Origin: Alphaproteobacteria bacterium
GTDB lineage: Bacteria > Pseudomonadota > Alphaproteobacteria > ATCC43930 > CGMCC-115725
Length of the DNA stretch: 7,464 nt
Reading direction: 5' to 3'
NCBI GenBank assembly: GCA_005888425.1
Contig: VAZF01000047.1
Coordinates: 1 to 7,464 of the forward strand
Shown here in pieces: positions 1 to 5,572 of this stretch. Every line of letters starts with the position of its first letter. The stretch's first letter is position 1. The translations under genes were made by a program, and so were the position numbers. The notes beneath the pieces were generated by a model, which did not search any database, was not told where the DNA came from, and saw only the letters and a list, made by a program, of their open reading frames with translations.

Positions 1-621
1 CGCGGCTCTGCGGCCTTCGATCGTGCCCGCAGCGACGGAGATCGCCACCGGCAGCGCAAGCAGCCCGGTGATGACGTCGCCTATGCCGGCGGGAAGTCCG
101 AAGATCCCCGGCACAGTGCCGCCCGCCCAGCCGATCAGGAACACGCTGCCGAGAACGCGATAGACCTGCAGCGCGATCAGCCATGTCGCCGGCATCGCGT
201 CGAGCACCTCCCCGAGCCGCCGCGACCGCAGCAAGATCGGCGCGCCGATGATGACCGGAAGAAAGATCGCCAACGGTGTCAGCGGTATTGGGATCGGGCT
301 GATCCCGGCGCGGAACACGCCGTTGATCGCCGCCGCCCAGATAACCGCCAGCCACAACGTGAACGGTATCATCACGGCCAGCCACACATTGCGCCGCTGC
401 GCCGGTGTCAGCCCGGTGCGCTCCAGCCCCAGCCACAAACCAAGCGCGATCAGGATGTGAATAAACAAGCGGCTGGCCGCGCTCGGGGCGCCGCTCGCCG
501 CTATGACCGGGAAGGAATAGGTGAGTGCGATCCATAGCGCCGTCAGAAGCGCAATCCACAGCAGCGCCGGCCATTTCTGGCGGGCGGAGCCGATCTCGGC
601 ATGAAGGGTGGCAGCGGTCAT
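1..621 (-). CDS. Multi-span membrane protein of unknown function, 3' end beyond the left edge
   Basis: The frame is open from the start codon to the left edge, so the C-terminus is missing; about 207 residues are visible. The translation is strongly hydrophobic, with about six likely transmembrane helices at roughly residues 18-40, 51-67, 82-100, 110-130, 148-170 and 175-197, and short polar loops between them. I recognise no family motif, so the function is unknown; it is an inner-membrane protein by inference. There are two ATG codons two residues apart. The downstream one (619-621) is preferred because a GGGAGG element lies about 7 nt before it, whereas the upstream ATG (625-627) abuts that element. 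The gene is divergent from the HxlR regulator with about 90 bp between them, so it is a natural candidate target of that regulator. Confidence 0.7.
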   Translation of the reverse strand, partial: MTAATLHAEIGSARQKWPALLWIALLTALWIALTYSFPVIAASGAPSAASRLFIHILIALGLWLGLERTGLTPAQRRNVWLAVMIPFTLWLAVIWAAAINGVFRAGISPIPIPLTPLAIFLPVIIGAPILLRSRRLGEVLDAMPATWLIALQVYRVLGSVFLIGWAGGTVPGIFGLPAGIGDVITGLLALPVAISVAAGTIEGRRAA

Positions 622-650
622 GTTCATCCCTCCCGAGGTGATCCTTTATT

Positions 651-681
651 CATAGAGACTATATTTATAGAAGTCACTATG
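651..681. promoter_or_regulatory. Imperfect palindrome between divergent genes, candidate HxlR operator
   Basis: The arms CATAGAGACT (651-660) and AGTCACTATG (672-681) are inverted repeats matching at 9 of 10 positions around an 11-nt AT-rich spacer. A smaller palindrome, CTATA-TT-TATAG (659-670), sits in the centre. The AT-rich composition stands out in GC-rich DNA. On the minus strand, TTGTGA (694-689) and CTATAA (670-665) are spaced 18 nt apart and could be the -35 and -10 of the membrane-protein gene, so a bound regulator would cover the -10. That HxlR proteins bind dyad sites, often at divergent promoters, is family knowledge; binding here is inference. Confidence 0.5.
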
Positions 682-712
682 AAATTGATCACAACCCGGT
701 TACCGTCGCGGG

Positions 713-1093
713 ATGGCCGCCCGACCCGAGACATCCGCGCCCTATGACATGCGGTGCCCGATTGCCCGCACACTCGACATCATCGGCGAGCGCTGGACGA
801 TCCTGATCCTGCGTGACCTGCTGATCGAAGGGCCGCGCAAGTTCCAGGATTTCCAGCAATCGCTCGCCGGCATCAGCCCGAATACGCTGTCCGCCCGGCT
901 GAAGCGCCTCGAAGAGTCCGGCGTCGTCGAGCGGCGCTTCTACGAGCAGCACCCGCCGCGCGCCGAATATCTGCTGACCGCGAAAGGTCGCGCGCTCGGC
1001 CCGGTGCTGAAGGCGCTGCTCGATTGGGGACGCAGCCACACCCCTCCGCCCCGCCCGTTTAGGCGAGGGCGATCACCCGCGGATCAACCCTGA
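713..1093 (+). CDS. HxlR-family winged helix-turn-helix transcriptional regulator
   Basis: A cytoplasmic DNA-binding protein of 126 residues, close to the usual HxlR length of about 110-130. The family signature is clear. CPIARTLDIIGERWTILIL (15-33) includes the conserved N-terminal cysteine (Cys15) and the IGxxW motif. It is followed by the recognition-helix region GISPNTLSARLKRLEESG (53-70), and then the wing and C-terminal part with PPRAEYLLTAKG (81-92) and WG (105-106). The last 20 residues (PPPRPFRRGRS and following) are a Pro/Arg-rich tail not typical of the family. The start is the only ATG, GTG or TTG codon after the in-frame stop at 686, although its ribosome binding site (GCGGG just upstream) is poor. 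It is transcribed away from the membrane-protein gene across the palindrome at 651-681, so it may control that gene and itself. Some HxlR proteins sense thiol or aldehyde stress through the N-terminal cysteine; the signal here is unknown. Confidence 0.88.
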   Translation: MAARPETSAPYDMRCPIARTLDIIGERWTILILRDLLIEGPRKFQDFQQSLAGISPNTLSARLKRLEESGVVERRFYEQHPPRAEYLLTAKGRALGPVLKALLDWGRSHTPPPRPFRRGRSPADQP

Positions 1094-1245
1094 GGCGCGG
1101 CACGCATCCTCACGCGCCTGTGATGTGTTCGCGGTTGCAGCGGCGGAGTGCGGCGGGATGCCTCGGTCAGCGCCGTTTCGTGTGCTGCTCGTCACCCTGC
1201 ACGCGATTCGTGGAACGTCGCGAACCAGCACGTACTAACGTCCTG
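1094..1245. other. Non-coding gap between the HxlR gene and the duplicated aroQ leader
   Basis: No convincing reading frame, RNA gene, or hairpin followed by a T-run is visible on either strand. The stretch is unique sequence, not part of the 234-bp repeat that starts at 1246. Confidence 0.5.
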
Positions 1246-1479
1246 CGGTAGCGGGTGCGGAAAGGGCGTCGGCGCACCGTAAGCCGGCCGATGCCCGCCC
1301 GGCTTGCCCCGCGCCCCCCGCATGCTATAAGGCGCCCGGCCGCCGCGGAGCCCGGACTTGCCAATCGTCTTTATCTTAAATGTGCCGAATTTGAACCTGC
1401 TCGGAGTCCGCGAGCCGGCAACTTATGGCTATGATACATTGGCCGGTGTCGAGCAGCGTTGTCTTGCGCGCGCTGCGGC
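1246..1479 (+). repeat. 234-bp tandem repeat, copy 1
   Basis: Aligned by eye with copy 2 at a constant offset of 234, with five mismatches and no gaps (about 98% identity). The mismatches (copy 1/copy 2) are 1284 C/1518 G, 1287 G/1521 A, 1383 T/1617 G, 1446 G/1680 A and 1465 T/1699 C. The unit holds about 110 bp of upstream DNA with a promoter, the ribosome binding site and the first 41 codons of aroQ. Confidence 0.93.
1304..1331 (+). promoter_or_regulatory. Candidate sigma-70-type promoter in repeat copy 1
   Basis: TTGCCC (1304-1309) and TATAAG (1326-1331, preceded by TGC) are separated by 16 nt. The predicted transcript would start about 20 nt before the TTG of the truncated aroQ fragment. 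This is prediction from the sequence only. Confidence 0.4.
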
Positions 1480-1516
1480 CGGTAGCGGGTGCGGAAAGGG
1501 CGTCGGCGCACCGTAA
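1358..1516 (+). pseudogene. Truncated 5' fragment of aroQ (3-dehydroquinate dehydratase), 52 codons
   Basis: The reading frame starts at a TTG with GGAG 7 nt upstream, as in the intact gene. It encodes the first 41 residues of AroQ, then runs across the repeat junction into the upstream part of copy 2 and stops at TAA (1514-1516). It lacks the catalytic Asn, His and C-terminal Arg regions and cannot be an active enzyme. Against the intact copy it has Gly9 to Val in the NGPNLN loop, Asp30 to Gly, and one silent change in the Leu36 codon. Two of three coding changes alter the protein, one in a near-invariant motif, which fits loss of constraint. Because promoter and ribosome binding site are kept, a short peptide might still be made; I see no reason to assign it a role. 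Confidence 0.82.
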
Positions 1517-1713
1517 GGCGACCGATGCCCGCCCGGCTTGCCCCGCGCCCCCCGCATGCTATAAGGCGCCCGGCCGCCGCGGAGCCCGGACTTGCCAATC
1601 GTCTTTATCTTAAATGGGCCGAATTTGAACCTGCTCGGAGTCCGCGAGCCGGCAACTTATGGCTATGATACATTGGCCGATGTCGAGCAGCGTTGTCTCG
1701 CGCGCGCTGCGGC
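1480..1713 (+). repeat. 234-bp tandem repeat, copy 2, entering the intact aroQ
   Basis: Directly abuts copy 1. Its last 122 bases are the start of the complete aroQ gene, so this copy supplies the working promoter, ribosome binding site and N-terminus. It keeps the canonical NGPNLN active-site motif, while copy 1 does not, which suggests that selection acts on this copy. Confidence 0.93.
1538..1565 (+). promoter_or_regulatory. Candidate aroQ promoter in repeat copy 2
   Basis: This is identical to the copy 1 element: TTGCCC (1538-1543), a 16-nt spacer, TATAAG (1560-1565). It lies about 27 nt before the aroQ start and is the likely promoter of the aroQ-accB-accC-aat string. It is not tested beyond resemblance to the consensus. 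Confidence 0.45.
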
Positions 1714-2050
1714 GCTCGATCTGACGATCGATTTCCGTCAGACCAACCACGAAGGCCAGCTTGTCGATTGGATTCATGAGGCGCGTGAGGCAGCCGAGGG
1801 CATGATCATCAACGCCGGCGCGCTGACACATACCTCGGTCGCAATTCTCGACGCGCTGAACGCGGCCGATCTCCCGGTCATCGAGGTGCATTTGTCGAAT
1901 ATTTTCCGGCGCGAGCCGTTCCGCCACATCTCCTATGTCAGCCTTGCCGCGCGCGGCGTGATCTGCGGTCTCGGGCCACAGGGTTATGAGCTGGCCTTGG
2001 AAGCGCTCGCCAGCGTCATCGAGGCGGAGCCGCGCGAGGCCGCGCGGTGA
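1592..2050 (+). CDS. aroQ: Type II 3-dehydroquinate dehydratase
   Basis: Cytoplasmic shikimate-pathway enzyme converting 3-dehydroquinate to 3-dehydroshikimate; the type II family is a small dodecameric flavodoxin-like enzyme. At 152 residues it has the normal length. The active site is complete: NGPNLN (8-13), the lid Arg18 and Tyr23 in GVREPATYG, TNHEG (51-55), Asn74 in INAGALTHTS, His100 in EVHLSN and Arg111 in EPFRH. The TTG start is chosen because GGAG lies 7 nt upstream (1581-1584) and because family members begin a few residues before the VLNGPNLN-like motif, as here. The stop overlaps the accB start (GTGA), implying translational coupling. The oddity is upstream: the promoter and first 41 codons are duplicated in tandem, leaving a broken copy just before this gene. 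Confidence 0.95.
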   Translation: MPIVFILNGPNLNLLGVREPATYGYDTLADVEQRCLARAAALDLTIDFRQTNHEGQLVDWIHEAREAAEGMIINAGALTHTSVAILDALNAADLPVIEVHLSNIFRREPFRHISYVSLAARGVICGLGPQGYELALEALASVIEAEPREAAR

Positions 2051-2565
2051 AAATCCCTGCGGTAAGGATAGGGGGCCGCCGCGCGCCGCCCGCCCCCGAT
2101 GCCGCGGTAATCCGCACCTTGGCCGGGCTTCTCACAGAGACCGGCCTCACCGAAATCGAATACGCGGTCGGCGACACGCGGATCCGTCTCGCGCGCGGCC
2201 CGAGCGGTGTTGCTGTGTCCTCACCCGTCGCGACAAACGGCGCCGCGCTCCCCGCGACCAACGGCGCGGCACCGCACGCAGAGCCGCCACATGAGCATGC
2301 CGAGAAAACCGCAACCAACGGCGCTCATCACCCCGGTACGCTGACCTCGCCGATCGTCGGCATCGCCTATCTCGCGGCCGAGCCCGGCGCGCCGCCTTTC
2401 GCGCGTGTCGGCGATACAATCAGCGAGGGTCAGACGCTGCTGATCATCGAGGCGATGAAGGTCATGAACCAGATCCGCGCGCCGCGCGCGGGCCGCCTCA
2501 CGCGCATTTTTATCGAAGACGCGGCGCCCGTCGAATACGGCGCGCCGCTGATGCTGATCGAGTGA
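2047..2565 (+). CDS. accB: Biotin carboxyl carrier protein of acetyl-CoA carboxylase
   Basis: Carries biotin between the AccC carboxylase and the AccAD carboxyltransferase in the first committed step of fatty-acid synthesis. It has 172 residues. The N-terminal segment (about 18-52, with LLTETGLTEIE) matches the usual AccB N-terminus. A Pro/Ala linker (about 53-97) contains three ATNGA repeats at 62-66, 70-74 and 89-93. The biotinyl domain follows, with the bacterial thumb region SPIVGIAYLAAEPGAPPF (101-118) and the biotinylation motif EAMKVMN, acceptor Lys138. The GTG start overlaps the aroQ stop and has GAGG 7 nt upstream; no other start codon fits ahead of the conserved N-terminal segment. 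It is followed by accC, but 115 bp away across a palindromic repeat rather than tightly linked as is common. Confidence 0.95.
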   Translation: MKIPAVRIGGRRAPPAPDAAVIRTLAGLLTETGLTEIEYAVGDTRIRLARGPSGVAVSSPVATNGAALPATNGAAPHAEPPHEHAEKTATNGAHHPGTLTSPIVGIAYLAAEPGAPPFARVGDTISEGQTLLIIEAMKVMNQIRAPRAGRLTRIFIEDAAPVEYGAPLMLIE

Positions 2566-2583
2566 TCGGCGGATGCGCGCCAT

Positions 2584-2652
2584 GCCCCCACCCCAACCCT
2601 CCCCCGCAAGCGGGGGAGGGAGTCTGAGGCGCAGCCGAAGACGGGTGGGGGC
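2584..2652. repeat. Nested GC-rich palindrome between accB and accC (REP-like element)
   Basis: The inner hairpin has perfect 11-bp arms, CCCTCCCCCGC (2597-2607) and GCGGGGGAGGG (2610-2620), closed by AA. The outer arms GCCCCCACCC (2584-2593) and GGGTGGGGGC (2643-2652) are perfect 10-bp complements, so the whole element can fold as a branched or extended hairpin. There is no T-run, so it is not a classical terminator. Sequences of this look are common intergenic repeats in alphaproteobacteria (recalled, not searched). In the accBC transcript it could act as an mRNA-stability or attenuation element. Confidence 0.8.
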
Positions 2653-2680
2653 TGACACTGCTCGCCATTAGATATTGCGC

Positions 2681-4023
2681 ATGTTCGAGAAGGTGCTGAT
2701 CGCCAATCGCGGCGAGATCGCGCTGCGCATTCATCGCGCCTGCCACGAGCTGGGGATCAAGACCGTCGCGGTGCATTCGACCGCCGATGCGCGGGCAATG
2801 AATGTGCGGCTCGCCGACGAGACGGTCTGCATCGGCCCGCCGCCGGCGCGCGCCAGCTATCTCAATGTCCAGGCGATCCTGTCGGCGGCGACGATCACCG
2901 GCGCCGACGCGATCCATCCCGGCGTCGGCTTTCTCGCCGAGAACGCCGATTTTGCCGCCGCGGTCGAGGAGCACGGCTTTACCTTTATCGGCCCCTCGCC
3001 CGACCATATCCGGCTGATGGGCGACAAGGTGCGCGCCAAGGCGGCAGCAGAACGCCTCGGCATCCCGACCGTGCCGGGATCACAAGAGGCGGTGCGCGAC
3101 TTCGCCGCTGCCGAGAATGCCGCCCGCGCGATCGGCTATCCCGTGCTGCTGAAGGCCGCCGCGGGGGGCGGCGGGCGCGGCATGAAGCTGGCGCGCGACC
3201 CGGACGAATTGCGCCACATGCTGCCGCTGGCGCAAGCCGAGGCGAAGGCCGCGTTCGGCGACGATTCCGTCTATCTCGAACGCTATCTCGACCGGCCGCG
3301 CCATATCGAGGTGCAATTGCTCGGCGACGGGAAGGGCAATGTCATCCATCTCGGCGAGCGCGACTGCTCGTTGCAGCGCTCACATCAGAAAATCCTCGAA
3401 GAAAGCCCTTCGCCGGCGCTCGACCGCACGGCGCGCGAGCGGCTGACCGGTATCGCCTGCGCCGCCTTGCAGGAGCTCGGCTACCGCAGCGCAGGAACAA
3501 TGGAGTTTCTGTACCAGGACGGGACGTTCTATTTCATTGAGATGAACACGCGGCTGCAGGTCGAGCATCCGGTCAGCGAGATGGTCAGCGGCATCGATAT
3601 GGTCGGCGAGCAACTGCGCATCGCCGCCGGCATGCCGCTCGCGATCCGCCAGAGCGATGTGCGCTTATGCGGCCACGCCATCGAATGCCGCATCAACGCC
3701 GAGAGCTCGACGGATTTCCGCCCGTCCCCGGCCGCATCAGCGAATACCATGCGCCGGGCGGGCTCGGCGTACGCATCGACAGCGCGCTTTATCAGGGCTA
3801 CGAGGTGCCGCCCTACTACGACAGCCTCGTCGCGAAGCTGATCGTGCATGGCGCGAGCCGCGAAGAATGCCTGATGCGGCTGCGGCGCGCGCTCGAGGAA
3901 TATGTCGTCGGCGGCATCGAGACGACGATCCCCTTGCACCAGCGCCTAGTCGAGAACGCCGATTTCCGCCGCGGCGACTACGACATCCACTGGCTCGAGC
4001 GCTTCCTGAGCGCGCCGAGTTGA
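2681..4023 (+). CDS. accC: Biotin carboxylase of acetyl-CoA carboxylase, split by a -1 frameshift as read
   Basis: ATP-grasp enzyme that carboxylates the biotin on AccB. The 5' frame holds the N-terminal domain (MFEKVLIANRGEIALRIHRA), Lys116, Lys158, the glycine-rich loop AAAGGGGRGM (159-168), His208, Lys237, Glu275, Glu287 and Arg291 in EMNTRLQVEHP, and Arg337. Homology in this frame ends at FRPSP (about 3730) and resumes in the -1 frame with GRISEYHAPGG, running through PPYYDSL and TTIPLHQRL to IHWLERFL. Joined at 3730, the protein has 447 residues, exactly the family size. One missing G in CCCCGG (3726-3731) would explain the break. If translated without shifting, the first frame ends after 387 residues with a nonsense tail. 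ATG 2681 is preferred over TTG 2675 because MFEKVLIANRGE is the usual N-terminus; the ribosome binding site is weak. The gene should be essential, so a base-call error is as likely as real loss. Further oddities are HPGVGFL where HPGYGFL is usual, and Cys330. Confidence 0.9.
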
Positions 4024-4053
4024 ATCCATGCGGACGGGCTGGATCGCCATCAT

Positions 4054-4162
4054 GCGTTCTTCGACTGCTCCCCCGGAGCAAGTCCGGGGTCGCGCTCAGG
4101 ATGAGGAACTTTGTTTGATGCCATCACTCATCCTTCCTCATCCTGAGCCTGTCGAAGGATGC
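4054..4162. repeat. Compound palindromic repeat element between accC and aat
   Basis: Three sets of inverted arms are visible. The outer pair is 4054-4065 with 4151-4162 (10 of 12 pairs, core TTCGAC/GTCGAA). A small hairpin CCCCGGA-GCAAG-TCCGGGG spans 4071-4089. The major pair GCTCAGGATGAGGAA (4094-4108) and TTCCTCATCCTGAGC (4134-4148) matches at 15 of 15. The CTCATCCTGAG...GTCGAAGGATG wording is familiar as a dispersed intergenic palindrome in Hyphomicrobiales and sphingomonads (recalled, not searched). It has no coding capacity; it looks like a REP- or MITE-type element. Confidence 0.82.
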
Positions 4163-4209
4163 TTGTGGCCCTTCCAGCGCTCCGTCTCACCCCTGTTGGG
4201 CCCTTAACC

Positions 4210-4899
4210 GTGTTGATCCCGCTAAGCCCCGAGATCCTGCTGCGGGCCTATGCCGCCGGCATCTTCCCGATGGCCGAATCGGCCGATGACCCCGAGCTGT
4301 TCTGGGTCGATCCGAAGCGGCGCGGCATCATCCCGCTCGACGGGTTTCACGTGCCGCGCCGGCTGCGCCGAATCGTTCGGCAAAACCTGTTCGCGATCCG
4401 CTGCGACACCGCATTTGAAGCTGTGATGCGCGGCTGCGCCGAATCGAGCGACAAGCGGCCCAATACCTGGATCAATGACGAGATCCTGGAGCTCTACACC
4501 GGCCTCTTCGAGCGCGGCGCGGCGCACAGCGTTGAGTGCTGGCACGAGGGCGAATTGGTCGGCGGGCTCTACGGTGTCTCGCTCGGCGGCGCCTTTTTCG
4601 GCGAGAGCATGTTCAGCCGCGTCACCGATGCGAGCAAGGTCGCCCTCGTGCATCTGGTCGCGCGGCTGCGGCACGGCGGCTACCGTGTGCTCGATACCCA
4701 GTTCCTGACGCCGCATCTCGCGCAATTCGGCGCAATCGAGATCTCGCGTGCCCGATATCACCGCCTCTTGGGGGAGGCGCTGCGCTACCGCGGCGTCTTC
4801 CCGCGCGATTTGCCGGCCGGCGCCGGCGTGCTGGGCGCGGCGGCCGGGGTCGAGGGCGCGCCGCCCGGCCCTTTGCAAGCGAGGAGGTTGACGTCGTAG
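4210..4899 (+). CDS. aat: Leucyl/phenylalanyl-tRNA--protein transferase
   Basis: Transfers Leu or Phe from aminoacyl-tRNA to N-terminal Arg or Lys of proteins, marking them for ClpS/ClpAP degradation (bacterial N-degron pathway); cytoplasmic. From the chosen start it has 229 residues, normal for the family. Diagnostic segments in order are LLRAYAAGIFPMAES (10-24), WVDPKRRGIIPLDGFHVPR (32-50), TWINDEI (86-92), HSVECW (106-111), GGLYGVSLGGAFFGESMFS (118-136), TDASKVALVHL (139-149) and LDTQFLTPHLAQFGA (161-175). The start is uncertain: GTG 4210 (or TTG 4213) places the protein just ahead of the conserved region, while ATG 4159 would add 17 unlike residues arising from the palindromic repeat. No good ribosome binding site is seen for any of them. 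The last roughly 37 codons overlap the 3' end of the DUF2155 gene on the other strand. Confidence 0.92.
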   Translation: MLIPLSPEILLRAYAAGIFPMAESADDPELFWVDPKRRGIIPLDGFHVPRRLRRIVRQNLFAIRCDTAFEAVMRGCAESSDKRPNTWINDEILELYTGLFERGAAHSVECWHEGELVGGLYGVSLGGAFFGESMFSRVTDASKVALVHLVARLRHGGYRVLDTQFLTPHLAQFGAIEISRARYHRLLGEALRYRGVFPRDLPAGAGVLGAAAGVEGAPPGPLQARRLTS

Positions 4900-5240
4900 A
4901 CCGCGTGCTCGAGCGCCGACAGAGCCGGGCTCGACGAGAACATCCAGCCGCTGAAGAGGCGCTCCTTTGCCTCGCCCGGCCGCGTCTCGTAGATCTCGAC
5001 AAAGGCGGCGTTCTCCGGCCGCTCCTCGGGCGGGCTGCGCCGGCAATCGCGCACGACAACCGACAGGTTGCCGAATCGCACCGTCGCGCCGACCGCCGCA
5101 TCGAATTGCGACACCCGCGCTGTCGTCTTGTCGAGCCCCTGCAATTGCGCCGTCGGCTCGGGGATCATGTCCGCCGCGCCGGCGCTCGCCACCGCGCCGG
5201 CCGCCAGCACTATTCCGGCCAGCGCGCCGCGAAGCTTCAC
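4785..5240 (-). CDS. Secreted DUF2155-domain protein
   Basis: A 151-residue protein with an N-terminal Sec signal peptide (MKLRGALAGIVLAAGAVASAGAA, cleavage predicted near residues 20-23), hence probably periplasmic. The DUF2155 core runs from about residue 46 to 122: GATVRFGNLSVVVRDC (51-66), PPEERPENAAFVEI (70-83), FSGWMFSSSPALSALEHAVYD (96-116) and a terminal Cys122. Cys66 and Cys122 could form a disulfide (inference). A Pro/Ala/Gly-rich tail of about 29 residues follows. The molecular function of the family is unknown. The GTG start overlaps the stop of the upstream 77-residue gene as GTGA, so the two are probably translationally coupled. The 3' end runs 115 bp into aat on the opposite strand. 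Confidence 0.88.
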   Translation of the reverse strand: MKLRGALAGIVLAAGAVASAGAADMIPEPTAQLQGLDKTTARVSQFDAAVGATVRFGNLSVVVRDCRRSPPEERPENAAFVEIYETRPGEAKERLFSGWMFSSSPALSALEHAVYDVNLLACKGPGGAPSTPAAAPSTPAPAGKSRGKTPR

Positions 5241-5470
5241 GAGCGGTAGGGATTGACGAGGCCGGCGACGATCCCGGCCAAGACCTCGCGCACCTGGCGC
5301 TCGTCGCAGCCCATCAACACCGCGTCTTCGAGCGCGTCCTGCGCCAGACCGCGCAATTCAGCGAGGTTCTCGTTGAGCACCTTGATCTTCTCGATGCAGG
5401 AAACCGGCTCGCCCTCCGGCGTCCGCCAGACCGGAAATTCGCCCGCTGCTCCTAGCGCGTTCTCGGCCAT
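5237..5470 (-). CDS. Conserved hypothetical protein, 77 residues
   Basis: A small soluble protein without signal peptide or membrane segment. The sequence VLNENLAELRGLAQDALEDAVL (31-52) predicts an amphipathic helix, followed by MGCDERQVREVLAGIVAGL, probably a second helix, and a short NPYRS end. It has two cysteines (25 and 55). I recall similar small proteins in alphaproteobacteria but no assigned function, so none is given. The ATG start has AGGA about 6-10 nt upstream, and the gene ends in a GTGA overlap with the DUF2155 gene, which suggests an operon. The coding reality is supported by this coupling, the good ribosome binding site and the ordinary amino-acid composition. Confidence 0.75.
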   Translation of the reverse strand: MAENALGAAGEFPVWRTPEGEPVSCIEKIKVLNENLAELRGLAQDALEDAVLMGCDERQVREVLAGIVAGLVNPYRS

Positions 5471-5572
5471 GATCTTTCCTACTCAACGGCGCAGGCGGCG
5501 CACCGCGCTGCACTCCCGCCTTATGTCGCGCGGCGGCGCCTATTTACCACCCTGACCCGTGGCTTATCGCTG

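Noticed and set aside
1371..1598. Two minus-strand frames (1167-1364 and 1371-1598) with identical first 40 residues
   Set aside because: They are antisense shadows of the 234-bp tandem repeat, not a protein family.
1246..1713. CRISPR-like or phase-variation repeat array
   Set aside because: There are only two long units with no spacers, and they contain gene sequence; it is a plain tandem duplication.
2597..2620. Rho-independent terminator after accB
   Set aside because: The hairpin is strong but no T-run follows on either strand.
3722..3736. Programmed -1 frameshifting in accC
   Set aside because: No classical slippery heptamer or spaced downstream stimulator is evident, and accC is not known to be recoded. 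A missing G is simpler.
4159..4209. Upstream ATG as the aat start
   Set aside because: The added residues come from the end of the palindromic repeat and an intergenic stretch, without family resemblance or a usable ribosome binding site.
4222..5046. Long minus-strand frame over aat
   Set aside because: Antisense to the well-supported aat and out of frame with DUF2155; no protein resemblance, and a GC-rich shadow frame is expected.
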